Source: Certhia americana (Eukaryota; Chordata; Aves; Passeriformes; Certhiidae). From it: DNA of 64,000 nt. The notes beneath the pieces are model-generated. The model was given only the letters and a program-made list of their open reading frames with translations, was not told the DNA's origin and did not search any database. The position numbers and the translations under genes are program-made. Location: positions 98,331,966-98,395,965 of the forward strand of contig CM031857.1 in NCBI GenBank assembly GCA_018697195.1. The letters run 5' to 3'. How positions within the stretch are numbered: the stretch's first letter is position 1; every line of letters starts with the position of its first letter. This document shows, in pieces, positions 39,765 through 49,575 of this stretch.

Positions 39765-40394
39765 CTTCTCTTTTCTTTTTTCTTCTTTTTTCTTCTTTTT
39801 TCTTCTTCTTTTTTTTCTTCTTCTTTTCTTCTTTTTTTCCTCTTTTTTTTCTTTTTTCTTTTTTCTCTTCTCTTCTCTTCTCCTTCTCTTCTCTTCCTCT
39901 TCTCTTCTCTTCTCTTCTCTACTCCATCTTCCTCTGCTCTTCCCTCTTCTCATTCCTCTTCCATCTTCTCGTGCTCTCTCCTTTCTCTTGCTCTTCTTCT
40001 TCCCTTCCCTTCCCTTCCCTTCCCTTCCCCTTCCCGTCCCTTCCCTTCCCTGTCCCTGCCTTCCCCTTCCCCTTCCTTTCCCTTCACCCTTCCCTTCCCG
40101 TCCCTTCCCTTCCTTCCCCTTCCTTCCCTTCCCTTCCCTTCCCCTTTCCCCTTCCCTGCCTTCCCTTTCCCTTCCCTTCCCTTCCCTTCCCTTCCCGTCC
40201 CTTCCCTTCCCTTCCCTTTCCCTTCCCTTCCCCGTCCGTCCCTGCCCTTCCCTTCCCTTCCCTTCCCCTTCCCTTCCTTGCCCTTCCCTTCCCCTTTCCC
40301 CTTCCCTTCCCTTCCTTCCTTCCCTTCCCTTCCCTTCCCCTTCCCTTCCTTCCCTTCCTTTCCCTTCCCTTCCCTTCCCTTCCGCTCCCTTTTT
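39765..40394. repeat. Homopyrimidine (CTTTT)n/(CTCTT)n/(CCCTT)n tract, copy 1
   Basis: About 630 bases, almost purely C and T on the plus strand. It moves from CTTTTT units (39770-39860) through CTCTT units (39865-39920) and a mixed stretch with rare A or G, to (CCCTT)n with CCCCTT and CCTT variants from about 40003. On the minus strand the unit is AAGGG. Homopurine tracts of this kind can form triplex or G-rich structures and stall polymerases, which fits the assembly problem next to it. Open frames of up to 303 codons here (K/R/E/G-rich or S/F/P/L-rich) are artefacts of the repeat. Confidence 0.95.
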
Positions 40395-40443
40395 GCGATT
40401 TGGGTAGCACATCACGGACCGTGAGACACTCCCCCCCCCCGCC
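40395..40443. other. Junction sequence before copy 2
   Basis: Roughly 49 bases beginning GCGATTTGGGTAGCACATC and ending in a ten-base C run (40431-40440). It matches neither the left flank of copy 1 nor the right flank of the second pyrimidine tract. Probably a low-quality read end at an assembly join. Confidence 0.5.
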
Positions 40444-42905
40444 TTAAGTGGAGACAGGTGAATAGCCTGAGAAAATTTAAACATATACCAAAGCATAGGC
40501 CTTTTCAGCCCACAACCTGGCATGTGGACTTGCACAACAGATGTCCTGACATTCCTCACATCTGTACAATCAGCATTATAATTCCACTCCAACTAAAAGA
40601 AAAATGTGAGAGAAAAAGATTTGCAAGTTTTCAGGGACGGGGGTGCCTAGGACACATGATTGTCAGGGGTGATAAGAGAGCTGTGTGAAATGAGAGATTG
40701 CTGTGCAGATATGTCCTTCATCTCAAGGAGGTTAACTGCAACACACACAAACACACCACACACATGAGCCTAGTCTGTAACACCTGTGGAATACACCAGA
40801 GACAACTAAAATCCAGATATGGCAGTTCAAGAAGCTTATTTTCCATGATTTTTACAAACTATTACAAAGCTGCACTATAACAGAACGCATTCAATCAAGA
40901 AAGTATAACTTACTGGATGTGCTTTACCGCAAGAGCTTCATCCCTCACTCCTTTACACTGATGTAAGATTGAATGTCAAGGATACGAACAGGTTTTGAGC
41001 AGACCCCTAGCTATTTGTATATTTTGTGGGGTGGCATGTTAATTTCTTGCTGTTTTCTTTTTTTTTCTTTCGTTTGCCCCTAAAATAAAGTAAGACGGAT
41101 TAGTGTTGAAAAATAAATAGGTAGATAGATAGAAAACCCATATGTAAACTTTGAAAAAACCTCACCCTCACACAACCTTACAGGGACAAAAAAATCATGC
41201 ACTTGTAGCGGGTTTGGGAAGCCAAAAAACGAAAGAAGCTGATAGTGACTACGTGTAAGATGGTTAAAATCAAGTGCCTCAAGATATGGCTAGCAGCATT
41301 TTAGAAAGCAGAAAAATCCACCCAAGAAAATCAACATAAGCAATAACTTGGGGTGAGTTCCAATTGCATAGTTTAAAGCCAGCCAGAGGAAAGGTATACA
41401 GAGCACGTGCAAAGGTGTGGCCGCAAGAGTAGTGCCATATCCAAGCTAAGTAAGTACTCCTTCGTATGCTCTGCAGAGTGACTTACCCCCCCCCCCCCAA
41501 ATGCTCTTTCATGGGTCTGCCAACTTGTCATAAGAATGTTGGTGTAGAGGAAGGGAGCCCACTTTGGAGAAATACTTCACTAGTAATGATGCTGGATAAA
41601 TTTTGTGCATTTGAACTCATCCCTGAGTAGGGTATGCAATGTGGTGTATCCTGGGATGTCTCTAACAGCTATTTCCCTATTCTGTGACTGTTTCTTAAGA
41701 GCAAGTGGGCTTGCAAATCCTCAAGGGACTGGCCAAAGCCCATTCCAATAGCTTGCAGTTTGACGCTATTAGTCATTGTTTCATTCTGAGTGTTTACTTC
41801 GGTCATTTGTTCTTAATTGGAAGCTGATAAGAATAGATCCTTGTGAGTAGTACATATGATGTCTGTGTATTGTTGAATGGACACCACATATTTGACTGCT
41901 ATCCTAGTGTTACCTGCTTTGAAAGACATCATATTCAGTGATGGCATAAAATCCAGGGTCTTTTCATTTGCCTGAGATTTTCTGTTTGTAATCTCTATTG
42001 AACCCACCCATACACATGCAATAAACTTATCAACTTTGCGTTCAGGAGAAACCTAGCACTGCAGGAACAAAGGGGTTGCTGAGTTGCACTAGGAGGAAAA
42101 TTATTCATACTTTGTGTGCATATGCTGATTTGTCTGTATACACTTTCAAAATTATTAGCTGAGTTTTACTGCATATAAATGAGAGGAAAGTTGCGCAAAA
42201 ATTCGAAGTGGATGGCAAGCAACCTGTGAAACTTTGGCAGAGCGAGATGTTTCCTCAAGGCAGGAGATATATTAGGGTATTACTGTTTCAAGTCTCAGTA
42301 CTTTTGAACCTCAAATCTGTGTTTTAGAAACAGCTTTCAAACACAGTGGTTTACATATAAGAATCATAGAATACTGAGTAGGAAAAGACCTGTAATATCG
42401 TGAAATCCAATTCTAACCTAGCACTGCCCAATTCCACTGATAAAACCAGGTAACCACATGCCTGAGTGAAAAAAACACAAGACAAAATAAATGGAAGTTT
42501 GAGGTTCCCCGCACAATTAAAGATATTCTTGAGTGAAACTTTGAGACATACATACATCTCGTGCTTTCTTCTTTTTTCCCCATTTATTAGAAAATTTCAC
42601 AGGGATGACAATAAATTCTTATCGTCCCTGAAGCCAGAAATGGACAGCTGAAGGGCCCCCTCATCTTGTGTTGTTTACTTATTGATGATATGCAGGCAGC
42701 CTTCCACTTGACAGATTTGAATAGCTGGCTTCCAAAACTGTGCATTGCCAACAGCTTTTCCGTGTGCATAAAATTAAGGTTCAACACCTTCATTTATTTT
42801 ACGGGTATAGCAGGCAGGGGAAATCAGGCAGATTGGTTGTGGGAGAGGAGCATCTGCTAGGAGTGTATTTAGTTCCGTTGCAGCCATCCGAGCTTCCACA
42901 GCATG
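40444..42905 (+). repeat. Duplicated unit, copy 2 (indel-rich, probable assembly artefact)
   Basis: Collinear with 37288-39764 from first to last base, but differing every ten or so bases. The changes are mostly single-base insertions or losses, many in homopolymers: copy 1 GCAGACCTCCTAG against copy 2 GCAGACCCCTAG, and copy 1 GTTGCTGCAAAATTCAG against copy 2 GTTGCGCAAAAATTCG. A 13-base C run at 41486-41498 replaces ordinary sequence. This error spectrum is that of an uncorrected single-molecule read rather than of neutral divergence. Biological duplication followed by decay is the alternative and seems less likely. Confidence 0.85.
42359..42465 (-). mobile_element. CR1 LINE 3' tail in copy 2
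   Basis: Same CR1 terminus as at 39222, with the same neighbours and extra indels. It is not an independent insertion. Confidence 0.65.
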
Positions 42906-43479
42906 CATTTCTTTTCTTTTTCTTATTTTTTACTTCTTTTCTCCTTTTTATCTGTTCTCTCTTTTTATCTTTTATCTTTTCACTTTTCTCTTTGATCTTT
43001 ACTATCTCTTGCTAGGTCATCTTCTCTTGATCTCTCGTTCGTTATTCTAGTCTTAGTACTGTATTACTATGTTATTATATCTCTTATCGTTACGACTTAA
43101 TCTGATCCCGTACATTACATTCCACCGTGACCTTCCTTCCCTCCCTTCCCTTCCCTTCCCTTCCCTTCCTTCCCCTTCACCTCCCTTCTTCCCTTTCCCT
43201 GCCCTTTTTTTTTCCCATTCCCTCCCTTTCCCTCTGTCCCTTCCCTTCCCTTCCTTCCATTCCCTTTCCCTTCCATTCCCTTCCTTCTTCCTTCCCTTCC
43301 CTTCCCTTCCTTCCCTTCCCCGTTGACCTTCCCTTCCCTTCCCTTCCCTCCCTTCCCTTCCTTCCCTTCCCTTCCCTTCCCTTCCCTTCCCTATCCCTTC
43401 CCTTTCCTTCCTCTTCCTTTCCTCTCCTTCCCTTCCCTTCCCTTTCCATGTCCTTCCTTCCCTTCTCTTTTCTTCTCCT
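42906..43479. repeat. Pyrimidine tract, copy 2
   Basis: Repeats the order of the first tract: CTTTT units from 42911, a badly corrupted middle (about 43010-43125) with many A and G bases, then (CCCTT)n from about 43130 to 43479. Normal unique sequence resumes at 43480. The corrupted middle fits read error in a difficult repeat. Open frames of up to 179 codons here are artefacts. Confidence 0.9.
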
Positions 43480-44748
43480 ACCAAAAACTCTCTCTCCTTT
43501 CTGAAGCCATGACCTGTTGCCAAAGCTCCCTGTCTCAAGCACAGTTAAAAAAGAAATGCAATTCTTGTAAAGCCAATTAGACCAGAAACTTCGAAACTGT
43601 CCAGCGAGGACCAGCATTTTGCAAATTCCCTCCTCTGAAATCAAGTTGGGGGGGTGGCGGGGCGGGGGGATTGATGGGAAGTTCCTCCTGTGTAAAAACA
43701 TTGCTCCATGGATCAATTACCTTTTTAGGATTAATTGTAATAGAAATTTGGGGAAGTGGCAAAGCCACAAATCTTGTGCTCTGGTGTTTGAAACAACGAA
43801 CACCACAAGCCCTGATTTGTATTGTCAACACCCTGATGCTGTTGGCAGGGGAGGGCTGTGCAGAAAGCGACTGCCCCAGAGGGATTGTCTGTCACGTACA
43901 CTCTTGGGCCAGTGCAGCTCCTGTTCCTCTAGCAGGTATAGGAGTGAGAAGAACGCATCCTCTTTCAGAGAGTCAGCATGTGAAAAGAAGACTTCACATG
44001 TGAAAACTGAGATTGGAAAAACAATCACTTGGCTTCCCTCTTTAATTTATTCATATGATGGAGCAATTTGCATAGATAAGTTTATTTTTAGCTTACTCGT
44101 CATTTAGTTGCCTTAGCATCCATTTTCAATAAAAGTTGAGATGGCGAATAACCTTGGGAAGATTGTCACATAGATGTTGAATGGTCTTACATTTTTTTTT
44201 TTAAATAAATGTGTATAAACTTCTATGGCGATAGCATAAAATTAGAAGATTTGTGCTCTATATCATGTTTTAATTTAAAACATTCTTGGAATAGAGTCAA
44301 GGGAAAAGTCTACTGAAGTGAGTTGAATACAGACACTTCTAATGACAGCTGACTATATCGGATAAGCCGCATGGCCTTGACAAGTCTCATAATCACTTTA
44401 TGCAAAAGAGATCAATACTGTACTTACCTGAAGGGAAACGTTCATGTTTTTATAAGGCCTATCACACTTGACATACAATTCAGATGTAAGAACTTTTTAC
44501 CAATTGCTACTTTCTGGCAACATTAATTTTCACAGAAGGCAAGAAAGGACCGCTGCCTGCTCTAGTTCAACCCTTGAACTAGAAGGTGTTAGCCAAAAAA
44601 CTCTGTTAGTAAGGGTCCAATTTCCTTCTTGAAATGAATTGGCAACGTTGTGCGGAAAAAGTGCTTCCTTTAACATGCCAATGACTGATAGATGCATGTC
44701 TAGCAGGGTACTGCAACACCAAGTATGGTTGAGTTTTCAATGATTGTT
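43480..44748. other. Intergenic, no gene recognised
   Basis: Unique sequence. A G-rich run (GGGGGGGTGGCGGGGCGGGGGG) sits at about 43648-43669. The 162-codon open frame at 43619-44107 has no recognisable domain. About 44521-44680 could be a very old CR1-like fragment (AAAAAGTGCTTCCTTTAACATG resembles a CR1 phrase), but the match is too weak to call. Confidence 0.45.
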
Positions 44749-44750
44749 GA

Positions 44751-44808
44751 TTTTTTTTTGTTTTTTTTTTTTAATACTTCAAAGGAAGAAAAGAAACTGC
44801 TGGACACT

Positions 44809-44846
<38 letters not shown>
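44751..44846. repeat. Poly(T) and poly(A) runs facing each other
   Basis: T runs at 44751-44759 and 44761-44772 are followed 37 bases later by 37 consecutive A at 44810-44846. The A run could be the tail of a retroposed copy, but the sequence before it is not recognisable. The two runs could pair as a hairpin. Confidence 0.85.
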
Positions 44847-44850
<4 letters not shown>

Positions 44851-46600
44851 CTCATTAAATCCTAACTGAGAATTCCTAAGCTAGCTGTCCTTTACAACTC
44901 ATGGCCTCGGACATTTATAGAGGATGTCAGCTCTTTCCCAGGTAGGTGTGCTTTGTTGTCCTCCGAAGTTACTTGACATGCAACAGTTTTGCATGAACAT
45001 CTATCTTCCTTGCCTTCTCCAAATAATAACAAACATAAGCAAACATAAAAGGCCAAGGAGATGTGCAATTTTTCTAGCTACATCACTAATGCAAACTGTT
45101 ATGGGGAGGATTTAATTCTACAAGAATTAGCTGACCTCTTGCCACCAAAATGGAACAATATTCACTTTGTTTCACCAGAACAATCCTGCCTTTGCAGGGA
45201 AAGTAGATGTCACATAAAGTACATGAAAGTACATGACTACCTCACTGTTACTCCGCCAGAAAGAAGATATAGGAATGCAGAGAAACAGCAACAGTGTAAA
45301 TCTTTTGTCACTGTATCTCAGAACTATAATTGAATCTAAGCTCAGCAGTGGAGTCCGGTTTTTAGGTAGCAGAAAAGCTCCATCTAAGGCTGTGGCTTAC
45401 ACTGATTTAGGGGATCCATGGCTTTCTCCCAAAATTAGCAGAAGAAAAAAAGGCAATGCTGCTACTGGACAAGCATTTTCTGACAGAAAGCCAGAACCCA
45501 GTCATACAAACATTTGCTGTTCTTTAATTTCAGGAGCGTATTTCCTGCGCTGAAGTCAGGGGAATACTGACTTGCTTAGACAAATCTGTGAGAAGTTACA
45601 GAATCCACAGAGGAGAACAATTCTAAAGAATATTTATATTACATTAACTTTCACTTAAAAATCCATTAAAAATCAGAAAAATCTTTGGCAAAACTGCAAA
45701 GTCTGGGACTATAACATCATTTGGGATGCTTAAGAACTGATCATCAAGGAAATTTCACAATTCCTAGTAGTGAGGTTCAATGCCCTAAAATGTCAAAGCA
45801 GTAAATGGCCATAAACTCGTTTTACAGAACTTGCTCAAAAGCTAGCAGAGTTAGCTGGTATCCAACACAGAAGATCCCTTGGGAACATTTTTAATACCAT
45901 TATTATGAAAATATGTTAATATCCCCAAATTATATGATATATTCCCGGTCCTTGCTTTTCTGGGAGGTTCCTTTGGCCTTCAGTCTTGCACAGTTTCGGG
46001 CTCACAGCATGTTCATTTCAGTTTTGGAGGTGCTCATGAACTGCAGGAGGAAACCAGGCTTCATACACCACATCTCCAAATGCAAAGGAGCTTGGCTTTA
46101 GGAAGACTGTGGGCTGACTGGAAATCCTGGTTCACTATAGAAAGTATTGTTGGGATTGCCATGGGGACAAGATTTTACCTACTCAAAAATACACCTCTGG
46201 AAATGCTATGAAAAATAAGCAGCCAAGGGGGAGAGGATAATCATAAAACACAGAAAGCAGCATCCCCAGAGCATTTACTGAAATGTATTTACAGTTCTCC
46301 TTCCACGTATCAACACTGTGACTCAGGGGTGTTAATTCACCAGTAATCACTCTCGCATCGAATACCCTGCTGGAAGGCAAGGAGCAGGGAGCAGTACGCT
46401 CCATGGTTTCCATTCAGATTCACCAGAAGGAGCAGAAATTAAGTGAATTCCCACACGCCTGCTCCTGTACCCCCTCAGACCTCGAAAGCCAGCGTGCCTT
46501 TGCTCCCGTGCAGGGCTGCTGCCAGACAAAGGCGCAGAGATTTCCCCATCTCCCTGTCAGTCAGCCACACGCACACGCACACATACTCCCCCCGGCGTCT
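44847..46600. other. Intergenic upstream of TMSB4X, no gene seen
   Basis: AT-rich unique sequence that becomes GC-richer from about 46400 toward the CpG island. Confidence 0.5.
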
Positions 46601-46610
46601 CTCAGCTCTT

Positions 46611-46618
46611 TCACGTGA
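46611..46618. promoter_or_regulatory. E-box palindrome TCACGTGA
   Basis: A perfect eight-base palindrome of the bHLH-leucine-zipper type (MITF/TFE or USF sites) at the left edge of the CpG island, about 2 kb upstream of the TMSB4X start codon. The motif is seen directly; any function is inferred. Confidence 0.3.
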
Positions 46619-46689
46619 ATAATTCAGTTATTTCCCAAGGCCGTATTTGCAGAAACAGGAATCACGCGTCCCATACACTCCTTGCTTCT

Positions 46690-47580
46690 GCCCCCTCCCC
46701 TACAGCAGCTGCCCACCAAGCCGGATGATGCTGCGCTTGGGAGCGATTGCTGCCCGGGGCTGCCTGTCTGACTCCCCCGAGCCGAGGGAGCCGCTGATCA
46801 CATCTGGAACACCGCAGCGCGGGCAGGCAGCAGCCCTGATCCAGCCGAGGGCCCCCTCAGCCCCGTCCTCGGCCCCAGCCCTGCTCCCAGCCCTCCTTCC
46901 CTCCGGGCTCAGGCAGACGGGGCCGGGCGGGCGGTGCCAGGCCGGGGCCGCCCCGCTGCTGGAGCGGAGCTGGGAGGCAGGGCCCGGTGGCATCTGGCCA
47001 GAGCCATTGTCTGCTGGCCCGGCACCAAAGCCTGGCCTGGGGGCGTTGTGGGGTGGTTCCCTTCTTCCACTGCAGCAGGGTTGCAGCGACACCAGCAATG
47101 GGATTTTGCTGTCCCTGCATCGGGATGCAAAGGCAGCGGGGGATTGGGGAGGGAGTTGGGGGGCGCGCCGGCGGCAGCTCCCGGAGCTCTGAACGGACGA
47201 GGGTTTCGGCTTTTCCTTCTAAATGCCGACATTTGAGTAACGTTATCAGCAAGATGATATTGCTCAACCAGGGCAGCGTCACGCAGGGATATGGAGCACA
47301 ACCACCGCCCGGCTCCAGCCAAGCACAGCCCTCCGCCACCGCGGGAGGCGGCCGGCGGCTGCCCCTGCCCTGGCACCAGTCCCTGCCCCTGTCCTGGTCT
47401 CTGCCCCCGGCCCGGCCCGGCCCGGAAACGCAGCAGGCAGGGGACAGGGGGCCCGGGAGACAGGGGCAGTGGCTGCACTCCCCCCCTCCCCCCCGGCCCA
47501 TCCTGGGGCTGCCTCCCGTCGGCCGGGACCGGGGCAGGGACTACGGGGAATGGGGCGATGCATCGGCTGCGAGACGAGCT
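46690..47580 (+). promoter_or_regulatory. TMSB4X: CpG island upstream of TMSB4X
   Basis: GC-rich, CpG-dense sequence with several C- and G-runs (for example GGGCCGGGCGGGCGG near 46919 and CCCGGCCCGGCCCGG near 47407) in an otherwise AT-rich region. It is interrupted by (TG)n and the gap and continues on the far side (48562-48900). This is the expected setting for the promoter of a broadly and highly expressed gene such as thymosin beta-4. No TATA box is obvious and the transcription start cannot be placed, since the first exon may lie in the gap. Long open frames on both strands reflect stop-poor GC-rich sequence. Confidence 0.7.
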
Positions 47581-47591
47581 GAAATCTGTGC

Positions 47592-47621
47592 TTGTGTCTC
47601 TGTGTGTGTCTGTGTGTATCT

Positions 47622-47673
<52 letters not shown>
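47592..47673. repeat. (TG)n microsatellite running into an assembly gap
   Basis: Interrupted TGTGTC units become a pure (TG)n from 47626 to the first N. The gap begins inside the repeat, so its true length is unknown. Confidence 0.95.
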
Positions 47674-48561
47674 NNNNNNNNNNNNNNNNNNNNNNNNNNN
47701 NNNNNNNNNNNNNNNNNNNNNNNNNNNNNNNNNNNNNNNNNNNNNNNNNNNNNNNNNNNNNNNNNNNNNNNNNNNNNNNNNNNNNNNNNNNNNNNNNNNN
47801 NNNNNNNNNNNNNNNNNNNNNNNNNNNNNNNNNNNNNNNNNNNNNNNNNNNNNNNNNNNNNNNNNNNNNNNNNNNNNNNNNNNNNNNNNNNNNNNNNNNN
47901 NNNNNNNNNNNNNNNNNNNNNNNNNNNNNNNNNNNNNNNNNNNNNNNNNNNNNNNNNNNNNNNNNNNNNNNNNNNNNNNNNNNNNNNNNNNNNNNNNNNN
48001 NNNNNNNNNNNNNNNNNNNNNNNNNNNNNNNNNNNNNNNNNNNNNNNNNNNNNNNNNNNNNNNNNNNNNNNNNNNNNNNNNNNNNNNNNNNNNNNNNNNN
48101 NNNNNNNNNNNNNNNNNNNNNNNNNNNNNNNNNNNNNNNNNNNNNNNNNNNNNNNNNNNNNNNNNNNNNNNNNNNNNNNNNNNNNNNNNNNNNNNNNNNN
48201 NNNNNNNNNNNNNNNNNNNNNNNNNNNNNNNNNNNNNNNNNNNNNNNNNNNNNNNNNNNNNNNNNNNNNNNNNNNNNNNNNNNNNNNNNNNNNNNNNNNN
48301 NNNNNNNNNNNNNNNNNNNNNNNNNNNNNNNNNNNNNNNNNNNNNNNNNNNNNNNNNNNNNNNNNNNNNNNNNNNNNNNNNNNNNNNNNNNNNNNNNNNN
48401 NNNNNNNNNNNNNNNNNNNNNNNNNNNNNNNNNNNNNNNNNNNNNNNNNNNNNNNNNNNNNNNNNNNNNNNNNNNNNNNNNNNNNNNNNNNNNNNNNNNN
48501 NNNNNNNNNNNNNNNNNNNNNNNNNNNNNNNNNNNNNNNNNNNNNNNNNNNNNNNNNNNNN
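47674..48561. other. Assembly gap, 888 N
   Basis: A continuous run of N between the (TG)n tract and a G-rich resumption 53 bases before the TMSB4X coding exon. It probably hides part of the promoter, the non-coding first exon and most of intron 1. Any open frame crossing it is meaningless. Confidence 0.99.
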
Positions 48562-48562
48562 G

Positions 48563-49140
<578 letters not shown>

Positions 49141-49551
49141 TGAAATCTGCCCTTCCAAATTATGCACTGTACATTCCACAAGCATTGCCTTCTTATTTTA
49201 CTTCTTTTAGCTGTTTAACTTTGTAAGATGCAAAGAGGTTGGATAAAGTTTAAAATGACTGTACTGCCCCTTTCACATCAAAAGAATAGAGAGAACTACT
49301 GACACTGAATGAAGGCGCTGCCTTTCCCTCTGCCTGTCTGGCTTTGGTCCTGGTGGCATGAAAGAGCTTGCATGTTGATGAAAGAAGAACTTGGGTGGGA
49401 CTACAGTAAACTAGAGTAACACACGAATAAATGCAAAGCTGTACCAAGGTCCTGCGAGCTGTAAAATGCAGTTAATCGAGTGCCATTTTTTTTTTTTTTT
49501 TTTTGTTCAAATGATTTTAATTATTGGAATGCACAATTTTTTTAATATGCA

Positions 49552-49557
49552 AATAAA
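49552..49557 (+). terminator. TMSB4X: TMSB4X polyadenylation signal AATAAA
   Basis: Canonical hexamer at the end of the conserved 3' UTR, followed by GT-rich sequence (CCTGGATGGTATTTATGTCC). It matches the position of the signal in the mammalian gene. Confidence 0.9.
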
Positions 49558-49575
49558 ATGTTTTAAAACCTGGAT

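Noticed and set aside
39649..40592. Open frames of up to 303 codons on both strands (Ser/Pro/Leu/Phe-rich or Gly/Lys/Arg/Glu-rich).
   Set aside because: They lie wholly in the pyrimidine repeat, are open on both strands because the repeat lacks stops, and have repeat-driven composition.
43053..43716. Open frames of 161 and 179 codons (minus) and 125 codons (plus).
   Set aside because: Same repeat artefact in the error-rich second tract.
44521..44680. Possible old CR1-like fragment on the minus strand.
   Set aside because: Only one short phrase resembles CR1; order and length could not be confirmed.
46647..47192. 181-codon plus-strand open frame in the CpG island.
   Set aside because: Pro/Ala/Gly/Leu-rich composition expected from CpG-island DNA; no domain, and antisense and alternative frames are equally open.
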